A DNA stretch of 28,612 nucleotides from a virus: the IMG/VR virus record IMGVR_UViG_3300036944_000025, positions 1 through 28,612 of that record. The stretch is one strand, 5' to 3'. The notes under the pieces are model-generated. The model did no database searches and was not told the DNA's origin. It was given only the letters and a program-made list of their open reading frames with translations. This document shows, piece by piece, positions 7,532 to 14,158 of this stretch. The number at the start of each line of letters is the position of its first letter. Position 1 is the first letter of the stretch. The position numbers and the translations under genes are program-made.

Positions 7532-8065
7532 ATGCCATTACGTCTACGTAGTGCTGGTGGTGGGTCAGTACAATTAAACCCACCTGTTGCTACATCTACG
7601 GATGTCGTGATGGAAGTCCCTGCGTATGACGGGGCGAAGGTTCTTACGAATAAAACGCCGGGTGTTTCACTTCAAACTCTTTCTTTTAGTTTAAAAACCG
7701 CGTTTTCAACTTCGTCAACTAGTTATGTTGATATTGGGGCATCATGCCCTATCACTCTTCAAAAGTCAAGCAATAAAGTTCTTTTGCTGGCTCGAATTCC
7801 TTTTGATATTACAAGATACGGTTTTAGTATTCGAGTAAAAAGAAACGGTACGGTTGTTTACACTCCAGATTCCCCTTACGAAATATATGGCGACCCTAGC
7901 GGTCCTTCAAATCACCGTGGCCATTGGGTAATTAATTTATTAGATAGCCCCGGAACTACTTCTGCAACTTATACATTTGAAGCGGTGTCGTATACAGGTA
8001 ATGCTTTTCTTTTGATGGAAGGTATTTACCCTGCGCTGTTTACTTTACAGGAGATCGCAGCATGA
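7532..8065 (+). CDS. Short beta-sandwich tail/receptor-binding type protein (copy 3)
   Basis: A 177-residue protein starting two bases after its neighbour's stop; AAAGG upstream is only moderate, so it may be read by coupled translation. Residues 1-40 (MPLRLRSAGGGSVQLNPPVA, DVVMEVPAYDGAKVL) are a conserved N-terminal element of short phage tail proteins, probably for attachment. Then come FSTSSTSYVDIGASCPITLQ, SNKVLLLARIPFDI and the C-terminal LFTLQEIAA. The second part shares the plan of the 5755 and 6696 proteins, while the N-terminus is of another kind, as if the same head had been joined to a different anchor. Confidence 0.65.
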   Translation: MPLRLRSAGGGSVQLNPPVATSTDVVMEVPAYDGAKVLTNKTPGVSLQTLSFSLKTAFSTSSTSYVDIGASCPITLQKSSNKVLLLARIPFDITRYGFSIRVKRNGTVVYTPDSPYEIYGDPSGPSNHRGHWVINLLDSPGTTSATYTFEAVSYTGNAFLLMEGIYPALFTLQEIAA

Positions 8066-8598
8066 GTAAACTTCAAACAAACGCTATTCGCCATTTGGGG
8101 AGTTCTGTTGATAATATGACGCTGGATAGTTCTGGTAGGGTACTGATGCCACAACAACCTGCTTTCCGCGCTGGTTTTTCTTCTTCTGGTGACCAGTCAA
8201 CAACATCAGGTACGACGATTCCTTATGATGCAAAATCATTTGATATCGGTGGAAACTACGATACAAGCTCTGCAAAGTTTACAGCACCTATTGCAGGTCG
8301 ATACGTGTTTAGCGCAAACCTTTATTTGACTCAGTCAGCTGGGGCTTTTACAGGCGGCATTGGTATTAAAGTAAACAACAGCTATGTGCTTGCAGCTGCC
8401 GGTGATGGCGCTCGTGTAGACTGCAACGTAGGTTCTGGAGCAGGTCAAATGACTATTAATTCTTGCGCTTTAACGCTAGTATTAAATCTTGCAGCAAACG
8501 ACTACGTACAGGTGTACGGAATAAACTATTCAGGTGGTGCTGCCGTCTGCCGATATTACAAAGGCACTTCCTTCTGGGAAGGCTATTTAATTGGATAA
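8062..8598 (+). CDS. C1q/TNF-like fibre-head protein
   Basis: A 178-residue protein whose ATG overlaps the previous stop (ATGA), with AGGAGA upstream. The N-terminus MSKLQTNAIRHLGSSVDNMT, then LDSSGRVLMP, is a tail-attachment motif I know from aquatic phages. From about residue 35 (PAFRAGFSSSGDQ) the sequence follows the C1q globular pattern: FDIGGNYDTSSAKFTAPIAG then RYVFSANLYL, later NDYVQVYGINYSGG and the C-terminal SFWEGYLIG, which corresponds to the C1q ending S-F-x-G-xL. C1q-like trimeric heads are used as receptor-binding tips by some phages. Binding of a host surface molecule is therefore the likely role. Confidence 0.75.
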   Translation: MSKLQTNAIRHLGSSVDNMTLDSSGRVLMPQQPAFRAGFSSSGDQSTTSGTTIPYDAKSFDIGGNYDTSSAKFTAPIAGRYVFSANLYLTQSAGAFTGGIGIKVNNSYVLAAAGDGARVDCNVGSGAGQMTINSCALTLVLNLAANDYVQVYGINYSGGAAVCRYYKGTSFWEGYLIG

Positions 8599-8607
8599 GG
8601 AGCATAT

Positions 8608-9606
8608 ATGAGTATATCAACAAAACTTTCTCAACTAGCTTCTAGCTATAATTCAGGTGGTATTAACGGCTTCAAGAACCGCATCATCAATGGTGCGATG
8701 GTGATCTCACAGCGTAATAATTCGACTAGTGTCACTATTGCAGCAGGAACAGCGCAATACACAGTTGACCGCTACTTTGTAAATAATGATGCTGATTCTG
8801 TTTTGGCAGTAATTCAGGATACGTCAGCCCCTTCTGGTTTTACCAACTCGTTAAAAGTTACAGTCAGCACTGCTGATGCTTCTATTGGCGCAACGCAAAA
8901 CGCATATGTGGCTCAAAATATTGAAGGTAATAACGTATCTGATTTTGGGCTAGGCGCTGCGGGCGCTGCTACATACACGTTAAGTTTCTGGGTTAAATCA
9001 TCACTCACTGGGACATTTGGCGGCGTGTTTGGTAATAGCGCCCTTGATTACACATACCCTTTTACATACGCAATCAATGCTGCAAACACTTGGGAACAGA
9101 AAACAATTACTGTTTCAGGCGCTGTTGCTGGTACTTGGTTAACTACAAATGGTATTGGCTTGCGCGTCTTTTTTGCACTTGGTACAGGTTCAACATATCT
9201 TGGTACTGCAAACGCATGGGCTGCAACTCAATATCGTGGAGCCACAGGACAAACTCAAGTTATATCAACTGTCAACGCTACATGGCAAGTCACAGGCGTT
9301 CAACTAGAAAAAGGCAGCACAGCCACATCGTTTGACTACCGCCCGTATGGTACTGAGTTGGCTTTGTGTCAGCGGTATTATTCAACAGCTAATTCTGCTT
9401 TTGCTATTGGCTCGGCAACATTTACTACTTCTATGATGCCATATAAAGTAACAATGCGGACTACTCCGACGATTACAAGACTTGCTAACTGGAACTCGGG
9501 CGGCGAAACGGGAACATCTGTATCCGTTAGCACAAACCAAGAGGCTTTACTTTTTAACTCATCTGCCAACGTAGGCGGCACATACACACTTTCTGCGGAG
9601 CTTTAA
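8608..9606 (+). CDS. Large fibre-tip protein with carbohydrate-binding-like domain
   Basis: A 332-residue protein with a strong AAGGAG site. Near the N-terminus, GGINGFKNRIINGAMVISQR and YTVDRYF form the start of a widespread family of phage tail proteins (FKNRIINGxMxIxQR...VDRW). The middle is a beta-sandwich with TYTLSFWVKSSLTGTFGG and WQVTGVQLEKGSTATSFDYR, which is typical of carbohydrate-binding-module-like folds. The pattern ELALCQRYYSTA follows and marks the usual junction to a variable C-terminal domain, here about 80 residues. No hydrolase signature is evident, so binding is more likely than cleavage of sugars. Confidence 0.8.
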   Translation: MSISTKLSQLASSYNSGGINGFKNRIINGAMVISQRNNSTSVTIAAGTAQYTVDRYFVNNDADSVLAVIQDTSAPSGFTNSLKVTVSTADASIGATQNAYVAQNIEGNNVSDFGLGAAGAATYTLSFWVKSSLTGTFGGVFGNSALDYTYPFTYAINAANTWEQKTITVSGAVAGTWLTTNGIGLRVFFALGTGSTYLGTANAWAATQYRGATGQTQVISTVNATWQVTGVQLEKGSTATSFDYRPYGTELALCQRYYSTANSAFAIGSATFTTSMMPYKVTMRTTPTITRLANWNSGGETGTSVSVSTNQEALLFNSSANVGGTYTLSAEL

Positions 9607-9759
9607 ATGTATAAGTTGCACATGAACCCAATGAGTAGTGAGACTAACGGTGTATTGAAAGACAACGCCTTCATCCCTTTCGACCCCGCCAACACAGACT
9701 ACCAAGAGTATTTAAAATGGCTTTCAGAAGGCAACACACCGGAGCCAGCCGATGAGTGA
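9607..9759 (+). CDS. 50-residue conserved small protein after the fibre gene
   Basis: A short gene: 50 codons from ATG at 9607, next to the stop of the large fibre-tip gene, with GGAG (in gcggagctt) upstream, to TGA at 9757-9759. The protein reads MYKLHMNPMSSETNGV..., followed by DNAFIPFDPANTDYQEYLKW and LSEGNTPEPADE. The pattern (xIPxDPxNxDYxEYLxWLxxGNxPxPAD) is common in small genes and protein N-termini directly behind phage fibre genes, where it is linked to fibre assembly proteins. Its end overlaps the holin candidate by eight bases. Confidence 0.7.
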   Translation: MYKLHMNPMSSETNGVLKDNAFIPFDPANTDYQEYLKWLSEGNTPEPADE

Positions 9760-9946
9760 TCACAACTTAACAACAGAAACGGGGGTAGCAATGATTACTA
9801 AAGCCACCCCTCCAGTGACTATATCCCTAGCAACAGTAGCTGGTTATCAGGTATCAGAGTTGGTCCTATGGGCTACTCTTATATACACATTGTTGATGAT
9901 TGGTCATAAAGCCCTTCAGCTCTACAGAGAATTTAAGGCTCCATAA
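9752..9946 (+). CDS. Putative holin with two possible starts
   Basis: A 64-residue protein beginning lysis functions. From the ATG at 9752 (GGAG eight bases upstream) it has 13 polar residues, then MITKATPPVTISLATVAGYQ, a hydrophobic helix (about residues 35-53: SELVLWATLIYTLLMIG) and a short basic tail HKALQLYREFKAP. A second ATG at 9791 (residue 14), with its own GGGGG stretch just upstream, would give a 51-residue form. This resembles T7-type class II holins, which permeabilise the inner membrane at lysis. Only one strongly hydrophobic segment is clear, with a weaker one at residues 22-34. Confidence 0.65.
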   Translation: MSDHNLTTETGVAMITKATPPVTISLATVAGYQVSELVLWATLIYTLLMIGHKALQLYREFKAP

Positions 9947-10680
9947 TGCCTCTCATACTTCTTGCAGGGGCAATCAAAGCAGTTGAAGCAATCCAGCAAG
10001 GGTGCGAGATGTACAAGGAATACAAAGGAACAGTTCTTAAAGCAAAGAAAACATTTGATGAAGTCAAAGGTATTGCTAACGAAGTTACTTCAGTTAGTAC
10101 AGGCATCTGGGGCTTCCTTAAATCAAAGTTCTTTGCTGATGAACCTCCACCTCAAGTAGTTGCTCCTAAGGCCATAGAAGAAATTAAAAAGATCACTAAG
10201 CCTAAAGAAGAATATCAAGAATTTGATGAGCAGTCAGTTAAGGCTGACCTCATTAAGAACCTGAAGATATTTTTTAAGGCTATGATCGCTATGAAAAAGA
10301 AGATAGCAGAACAACAGGAAAGAATTGATCACACCGAGATTCACCCTGATGAACTCTTAGATATATCTCTTGATCATGTAGTAGCTCTCAAAGAAATGGA
10401 GAAACTACAGAAAGAAATTCGTGAGATAATGGTCTATCAAAGCCCTCCCGAATTAGGTGCATTATATACAGACGTAGTTAATATGTTTGGTATTGTACAA
10501 GAAAAACAAGAAGCAACTCATTTGCTTAATATGAGAAAAAAGAAAGAAGCACACCAGAGAAAACAAATGCTTGTGAATAAGTTTCATAGGCGAATTTCTT
10601 GGGTAGTTGTTGTAGCAATAATTATTTTAGAAGTATGGGGGCTATTATTAACAATTCATTTAGCGAGAGCGCCTATATAA
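9946..10680 (+). CDS. Membrane-anchored coiled-coil protein in lysis cassette
   Basis: A 244-residue protein whose start overlaps the holin stop (TAATG). Residues 1-65 are amphipathic and Ala/Lys-rich (AGAIKAVEAIQQGCEMYKEY). The central part is very rich in Lys and Glu and likely coiled-coil (FKAMIAMKKKIAEQQERIDH). Residues about 217-239 form one clear transmembrane helix (WVVVVAIIILEVWGLLLTIH). The basic stretch before the helix (MRKKKEAHQRKQML) predicts that the large N-terminal part stays in the cytoplasm. I do not recognise the family. Position suggests a lysis regulator or a membrane-bound virion/assembly factor. Confidence 0.6.
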   Translation: MPLILLAGAIKAVEAIQQGCEMYKEYKGTVLKAKKTFDEVKGIANEVTSVSTGIWGFLKSKFFADEPPPQVVAPKAIEEIKKITKPKEEYQEFDEQSVKADLIKNLKIFFKAMIAMKKKIAEQQERIDHTEIHPDELLDISLDHVVALKEMEKLQKEIREIMVYQSPPELGALYTDVVNMFGIVQEKQEATHLLNMRKKKEAHQRKQMLVNKFHRRISWVVVVAIIILEVWGLLLTIHLARAPI

Positions 10681-10784
10681 GCTTTCTTGTATTGCTTACA
10701 CTATTATTCTTTATTATATTACCTTTTGAGTTATACCTTTATATAATCGTTAAAGACGCAGTAGATGCGTGCAGGAGTAAATAA
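10635..10784 (+). CDS. Small membrane protein, unknown
   Basis: A 49-residue protein that starts inside the end of the previous gene. The frame is open from 10599, but the ATG at 10635 gives a sensible protein: MGAIINNSFSESAY, then a strong hydrophobic segment (residues 15-38, with LVLLTLLFFIILPFELYLYI) and a short polar end VKDAVDACRSK. The ribosome site is weak (TTAGAAG), which suggests coupled translation from the overlapping gene. Among lysis genes, a one-helix protein could be an antiholin or holin partner. No family is recognised. Confidence 0.5.
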   Translation: MGAIINNSFSESAYISFLVLLTLLFFIILPFELYLYIIVKDAVDACRSK

Positions 10785-10786
10785 TC

Positions 10787-11050
10787 ATGGACGAGATTAT
10801 GAAAAAAAAGTGGACCTATTTGATGGGTCTTACTTATATGGCAATCAACATTGCCGACTTTATTTTATTCCCTATTATGTACATTGTTGTACAGTTCTGG
10901 GAAGTACAAGCAGCTAACGATGCTTTCCGTCAGTGGATTCCATTGACACTAACTAACGGTGGCTTTGTGCATATTGCCTTTGCTGCTATCCTTGGTATCT
11001 CTGCTTTAAATAAGCAAGAGAAGAAAGAGGAAGATGTTAAGCCTGTTTAA
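10787..11050 (+). CDS. Putative holin (second candidate)
   Basis: An 87-residue protein with GGAG before the ATG at 10787; an in-frame ATG at residue 5 is an alternative. Hydrophobic segments lie at about residues 11-35 (YLMGLTYMAINIADFILFPI) and 58-73 (FVHIAFAAILGISAL), separated by QFWEVQAANDAFRQWIPLTL, and the C-terminal tail is highly charged (NKQEKKEEDVKPV). The layout of two membrane segments with a polar tail and the position directly before Rz fit a holin. I associate the sequence type with holin-like proteins of aquatic podoviruses. It overlaps the Rz gene by 17 bases. Confidence 0.65.
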   Translation: MDEIMKKKWTYLMGLTYMAINIADFILFPIMYIVVQFWEVQAANDAFRQWIPLTLTNGGFVHIAFAAILGISALNKQEKKEEDVKPV

Positions 11051-11441
11051 CCCATCGGTTATTCTTAGTATTATTATTGCTGTGGGTGCCTCATTTGGTT
11101 GGGGCCACCATACAGCATACGTTGAGCAACAAGCCGAGATAGGTAGACTTAACGCAGTAATGGCAGAAGAAGCTGCTCAAACTAACGCAAAGTACTCCAA
11201 GGAAAAACAAGATGCACAAATTAAAATTACTAAGCTTAGGGCTGATCTTGATGCTGGCACTCTCCGGTTGTCAATCCCCAGTCCCGTATCAAATCCCGCC
11301 TCTGGAACTACAGAAGCGAGAGCCGAACTTGACAGATCGACTAGTCAAGCTCTTATCACCATCACAACAGACGGAGACGAAGCAATAAGAGATTTAAACC
11401 TCTGTATTGATCGTTATAACCAAGTAAGGAATGTTAAATGA
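11034..11441 (+). CDS. Rz-like inner-membrane spanin (i-spanin)
   Basis: A 135-residue protein with AGAGGAAG before the ATG. Residues about 7-25 (PSVILSIIIAVGASFGWG) are one N-terminal transmembrane helix. The rest is a periplasmic domain with a long helical, coiled-coil-prone part (QQAEIGRLNAVMAEEAAQTN, then KQDAQIKITKLRADLD) and a C-terminal helix containing one Cys (DLNLCIDRYNQ). This is the architecture of Rz-type i-spanins, which pair with an outer-membrane lipoprotein to fuse the two membranes at the end of lysis. A complete Rz1-type gene lies inside it in another frame, which strongly supports the call. It overlaps the endolysin gene by four bases. Confidence 0.85.
   Translation: MLSLFNPSVILSIIIAVGASFGWGHHTAYVEQQAEIGRLNAVMAEEAAQTNAKYSKEKQDAQIKITKLRADLDAGTLRLSIPSPVSNPASGTTEARAELDRSTSQALITITTDGDEAIRDLNLCIDRYNQVRNVK
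11212..11388 (+). CDS. Rz1-like outer-membrane lipoprotein spanin (o-spanin), nested in Rz
   Basis: A 58-residue protein in a different + frame, wholly inside the Rz gene. It starts at ATG 11212 with AAGGA seven bases upstream. Residues 1-20 are a textbook lipoprotein signal: basic MHKLK, hydrophobic LLSLGLILMLA, then lipobox LSGC with the lipidated Cys at position 20. The mature 38 residues are rich in Pro and Gln (QSPVPYQIPPLELQKREP...) and end at TAA 11386-11388. Size, proline content, lipobox and full embedding match lambda Rz1-type o-spanins, which sit in the outer membrane and bind Rz across the periplasm. Confidence 0.88.
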   Translation: MHKLKLLSLGLILMLALSGCQSPVPYQIPPLELQKREPNLTDRLVKLLSPSQQTETKQ

Positions 11442-11890
11442 ACCTCTCTGAACACTTCACATTAGACGAAGCTACACACTCTGATACGGCTATCCGTATG
11501 GGTATCCCTAATCAACCATCTACTTTACAGCTAGAAAACATGAAGATGGCAGCTCAAAAGCTTGAGCAACTCCGTGCTGTTACTGGTCCATTAAACATTA
11601 ATTCATGGCTACGTTTACCTGATGTTAACGTTGCTGTAGGTGGCTCTAAAGTATCTTCACACATGGATGGTTGGGCTATTGATGTGTCTTCATCTAAGCT
11701 AACCCCTATTCAGTTGTGTCAAGAAGTAAAGAAAGCTGGCATTAAGTTTGATCAAATGATTCACGAGTTTGGTCGTTGGATGCACATCAGCTTTGCTCCT
11801 GAAATGCGTCAACAAGAACTAACTATCTTTCGTCCAGAGAACAAATACAAGTCTGGCATCCTCACAGAAGCAGAATACCACGCAGCGTAA
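11438..11890 (+). CDS. Endolysin, M15-type peptidoglycan peptidase
   Basis: A 150-residue enzyme whose start overlaps the Rz stop (ATGA). It fits the M15 D-Ala-D-Ala carboxypeptidase-like fold used by small phage endolysins to cut peptidoglycan peptides. Zinc ligands are visible: His75 and Asp82 in SSHMDGWAID (the SxHxxGxAxD motif) and His116 in WMHISF; Glu110 in IHEFGRW is a candidate for the catalytic Glu. The N-terminus NLSEHFTLDEATHSDTAIR is the usual lead-in of this family. There is no signal peptide, so release through the holin lesion is expected. It lies directly behind the spanins, completing the lysis cassette. Confidence 0.9.
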   Translation: MNLSEHFTLDEATHSDTAIRMGIPNQPSTLQLENMKMAAQKLEQLRAVTGPLNINSWLRLPDVNVAVGGSKVSSHMDGWAIDVSSSKLTPIQLCQEVKKAGIKFDQMIHEFGRWMHISFAPEMRQQELTIFRPENKYKSGILTEAEYHAA

Positions 11891-11912
11891 TCGGTACCTA
11901 ATAGGAAACAAA

Positions 11913-12596
11913 TTGAAAAGAAACCAACGTAACAAGGCACAGGAACTTCAGGCTAAGCCTCGCTCCTTCCACATCCAACCTAAAACACAGAACCAAGGAT
12001 TATTGTTAGACGCTATTGAGTACTACCCTATCACAGTCACTTTAGGTGCGGCTGGTGTAGGAAAAACTTTCTGTGCTGCTTCAAAGGTAGCACAACTATT
12101 TATGTCGGGTCAATACGATCATATTATTCTTACACGGAGTAATGTCCCTACAGGACGATCGTTAGGTTTCTTTCCCGGCGACATCAAAGAGAAGCTAGCA
12201 CCTTGGCTACTCCCTATGATTACGGTATTACAAAAACAACTTACAAAAACTAAGTACGAATATTTACTTGCTAAAGATGCAATTCAATATCAGCCTATTG
12301 AGACTATTAGGGGTCGTTCATTTGAGAATACTCTTATTCTTGTTGATGAAGTACAGAACATTACTATTGAAGAATTAAAAGCTATTACTACTCGCTTAGG
12401 TGAGAATAGTAAAATGATTCTTATGGGTGATGCTTCTCAATCAGATATTAATAATGGTGAAGACATCTTGAGGTTTTGTAAGATGTGTGAAAACGCAGGT
12501 ATTGAAATTCCTATTGTGAGATTCACAGTAGATGATATTGTCAGGTCAGATATTGTAGGCGACTTGGTAAGGATGTTTATTAAAGAAAAGATTTAA
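11913..12596 (+). CDS. phoH: PhoH-like ATPase
   Basis: A 227-residue P-loop NTPase starting at TTG, with AGGA six bases upstream; no ATG gives the full domain. Walker A is GAAGVGKT (residues 45-52), Walker B is LILVDEVQN (Asp145, Glu146), and further motifs are RGRSFENT (133-140) and GDASQ (172-176), together with GFFPGDIKEKLAPWL. This is the core of the PhoH family, slightly shorter than bacterial PhoH. Family members are RNA helicase/RNase-related ATPases. In phages the gene is frequent, especially in marine ones, but its role is unsettled. It sits between the endolysin and nozzle genes within the late transcript. Confidence 0.93.
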   Translation: MKRNQRNKAQELQAKPRSFHIQPKTQNQGLLLDAIEYYPITVTLGAAGVGKTFCAASKVAQLFMSGQYDHIILTRSNVPTGRSLGFFPGDIKEKLAPWLLPMITVLQKQLTKTKYEYLLAKDAIQYQPIETIRGRSFENTLILVDEVQNITIEELKAITTRLGENSKMILMGDASQSDINNGEDILRFCKMCENAGIEIPIVRFTVDDIVRSDIVGDLVRMFIKEKI

Positions 12597-12605
12597 AGGA
12601 ATAAC

Positions 12606-14156
12606 ATGGCAGCAGCAGAACCAATTAGCGGCTTAGGAAAGGGCGGTATTAACCGAGACCTTCCTCCTATGCTTGTGCCTCAAAATACTTTCACAGACGG
12701 ATATAACATTCGATTTGATGATGAGAGTGTACAAACAATTACAGGTGAGACTACCTACAAAACAGTCGCTATTGCTCCTGACTTTGGTATTCATTGGGCA
12801 AGACCCGATCAAGGATATAACATCTTTGCAAAGAACGGTAATATAGTTCGTATTGATGCAGCAGGTAACTCATCATCAATGCTTAGTAGTTCAGCCAGTG
12901 AATATAATAATAGTGATTGGCAAGGAACTTTATTTAACGGAGGTTATGCAGTTGTCATTAATAACGGTACTTCTACTCCCTTATATTGCTTATATGGAAG
13001 CTCTACAGCTGGTAGCTCTTTCCAACCCTTACCTAACTGGAATTATATTTCAGGACTCACAGTCACAGCAAAAGTAGTTAGGTCACTTAACTATTCTTTA
13101 GTTGCAGGTAATTTAACATTAACTCAAGATGGTGTTACAACATATGCACCTGGAACTATCCGTATTTCAGTACAAGCTACAACAGGTAATATCCCTCAAG
13201 TATGGCAACCGGGCTTGACTACCGATACTGCTGATGAATTTGAGTTATCTTCTACATCTGCTATTTTAGATATGGCTGAATTAAGAGGTAACCTATTTGT
13301 ATATTCACAAGACAGTATTTCGATGGTGTCTTTAACTGGTGCAGTTACTCGTGTATCTCCTTATTCAAAGTCATATGGTATTTTAAATACTGATTGTGTT
13401 GTTGAGTATGATGGTAACCATTTCGTTGTAGATAGAAATGATATTTATATTCATAATGGTTCTGGTCAAATTAAATCTATTGCTGATTGGCGCGTTAAAA
13501 AATATTTCTTTAATGAGTTAAATAAAGCAGCATTAAATAAAGTACACGTTACTAAGCATCCATTTTATAAAGAAATCTGGATTAATTATCCTGAAGATTC
13601 ATCTACAGTTTGTAATGAAGCTCTTATTTATAATTATAGAAACGATACATGGTCAAAAAGAACTTTACCTTCATTAACATATTCATTTGCTGGTCCACAT
13701 AACGTATCTAATACATTCCAATATAGTAAAGAAGTAGTTTATTTCTGTACTAATAGCACACAGACACTAGTTACAGATGACAATTACTTAATGTGGAATG
13801 GTACTTCATTAACTAATTTTACTTCTTATATTGAGAAATTAAAATTAAATACTGGTGACGTATCAGGTAGTTCTTTAATTAGTTCTATTTATCCCGTGTT
13901 TGATAAAGTACCTAATGATGCTGCTATTACTATTAGAGTTAGAGGGCAAAACAATTATGTTGACTACGCAGATTTATCTACTGATGACCCTGATTTAAAA
14001 GATACTTTTGTATTTGAACCTAATAATAATAAGTCACAAGGCTATAAGGTTGACCCTCGTATTAACGGTCGTGTATTAAATTACAGGATTACTTCTACTG
14101 GTTACTGGCGACTAGCTTTAATTGGTATTGATGCTAAACCAGCTGATCGGAGATAA
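12606..14156 (+). CDS. Tail nozzle / DNA stabilisation protein (P22 gp10 / T7 gp12-like role)
   Basis: A 516-residue beta-rich protein with AAAGGA upstream. The N-terminus GLGKGGINRDLPPMLVPQ, followed by TFTDGYNIRFDDESVQTI, is the common opening of podovirus nozzle proteins (G-N-D-P--P-N--T---N-R--dg). The central part has repeating strand pairs as in a beta-propeller (ILDMAELRGNLFVYSQDSIS, VVEYDGNHFVVDRNDIYIHN, EALIYNYRNDTWSKRTLP). In known podoviruses this hexamer caps the adaptor and closes or guides DNA at the tail. Its length fits P22 gp10-type proteins better than the longer T7 gp12. Confidence 0.8.
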   Translation: MAAAEPISGLGKGGINRDLPPMLVPQNTFTDGYNIRFDDESVQTITGETTYKTVAIAPDFGIHWARPDQGYNIFAKNGNIVRIDAAGNSSSMLSSSASEYNNSDWQGTLFNGGYAVVINNGTSTPLYCLYGSSTAGSSFQPLPNWNYISGLTVTAKVVRSLNYSLVAGNLTLTQDGVTTYAPGTIRISVQATTGNIPQVWQPGLTTDTADEFELSSTSAILDMAELRGNLFVYSQDSISMVSLTGAVTRVSPYSKSYGILNTDCVVEYDGNHFVVDRNDIYIHNGSGQIKSIADWRVKKYFFNELNKAALNKVHVTKHPFYKEIWINYPEDSSTVCNEALIYNYRNDTWSKRTLPSLTYSFAGPHNVSNTFQYSKEVVYFCTNSTQTLVTDDNYLMWNGTSLTNFTSYIEKLKLNTGDVSGSSLISSIYPVFDKVPNDAAITIRVRGQNNYVDYADLSTDDPDLKDTFVFEPNNNKSQGYKVDPRINGRVLNYRITSTGYWRLALIGIDAKPADRR

Positions 14157-14158
14157 TA

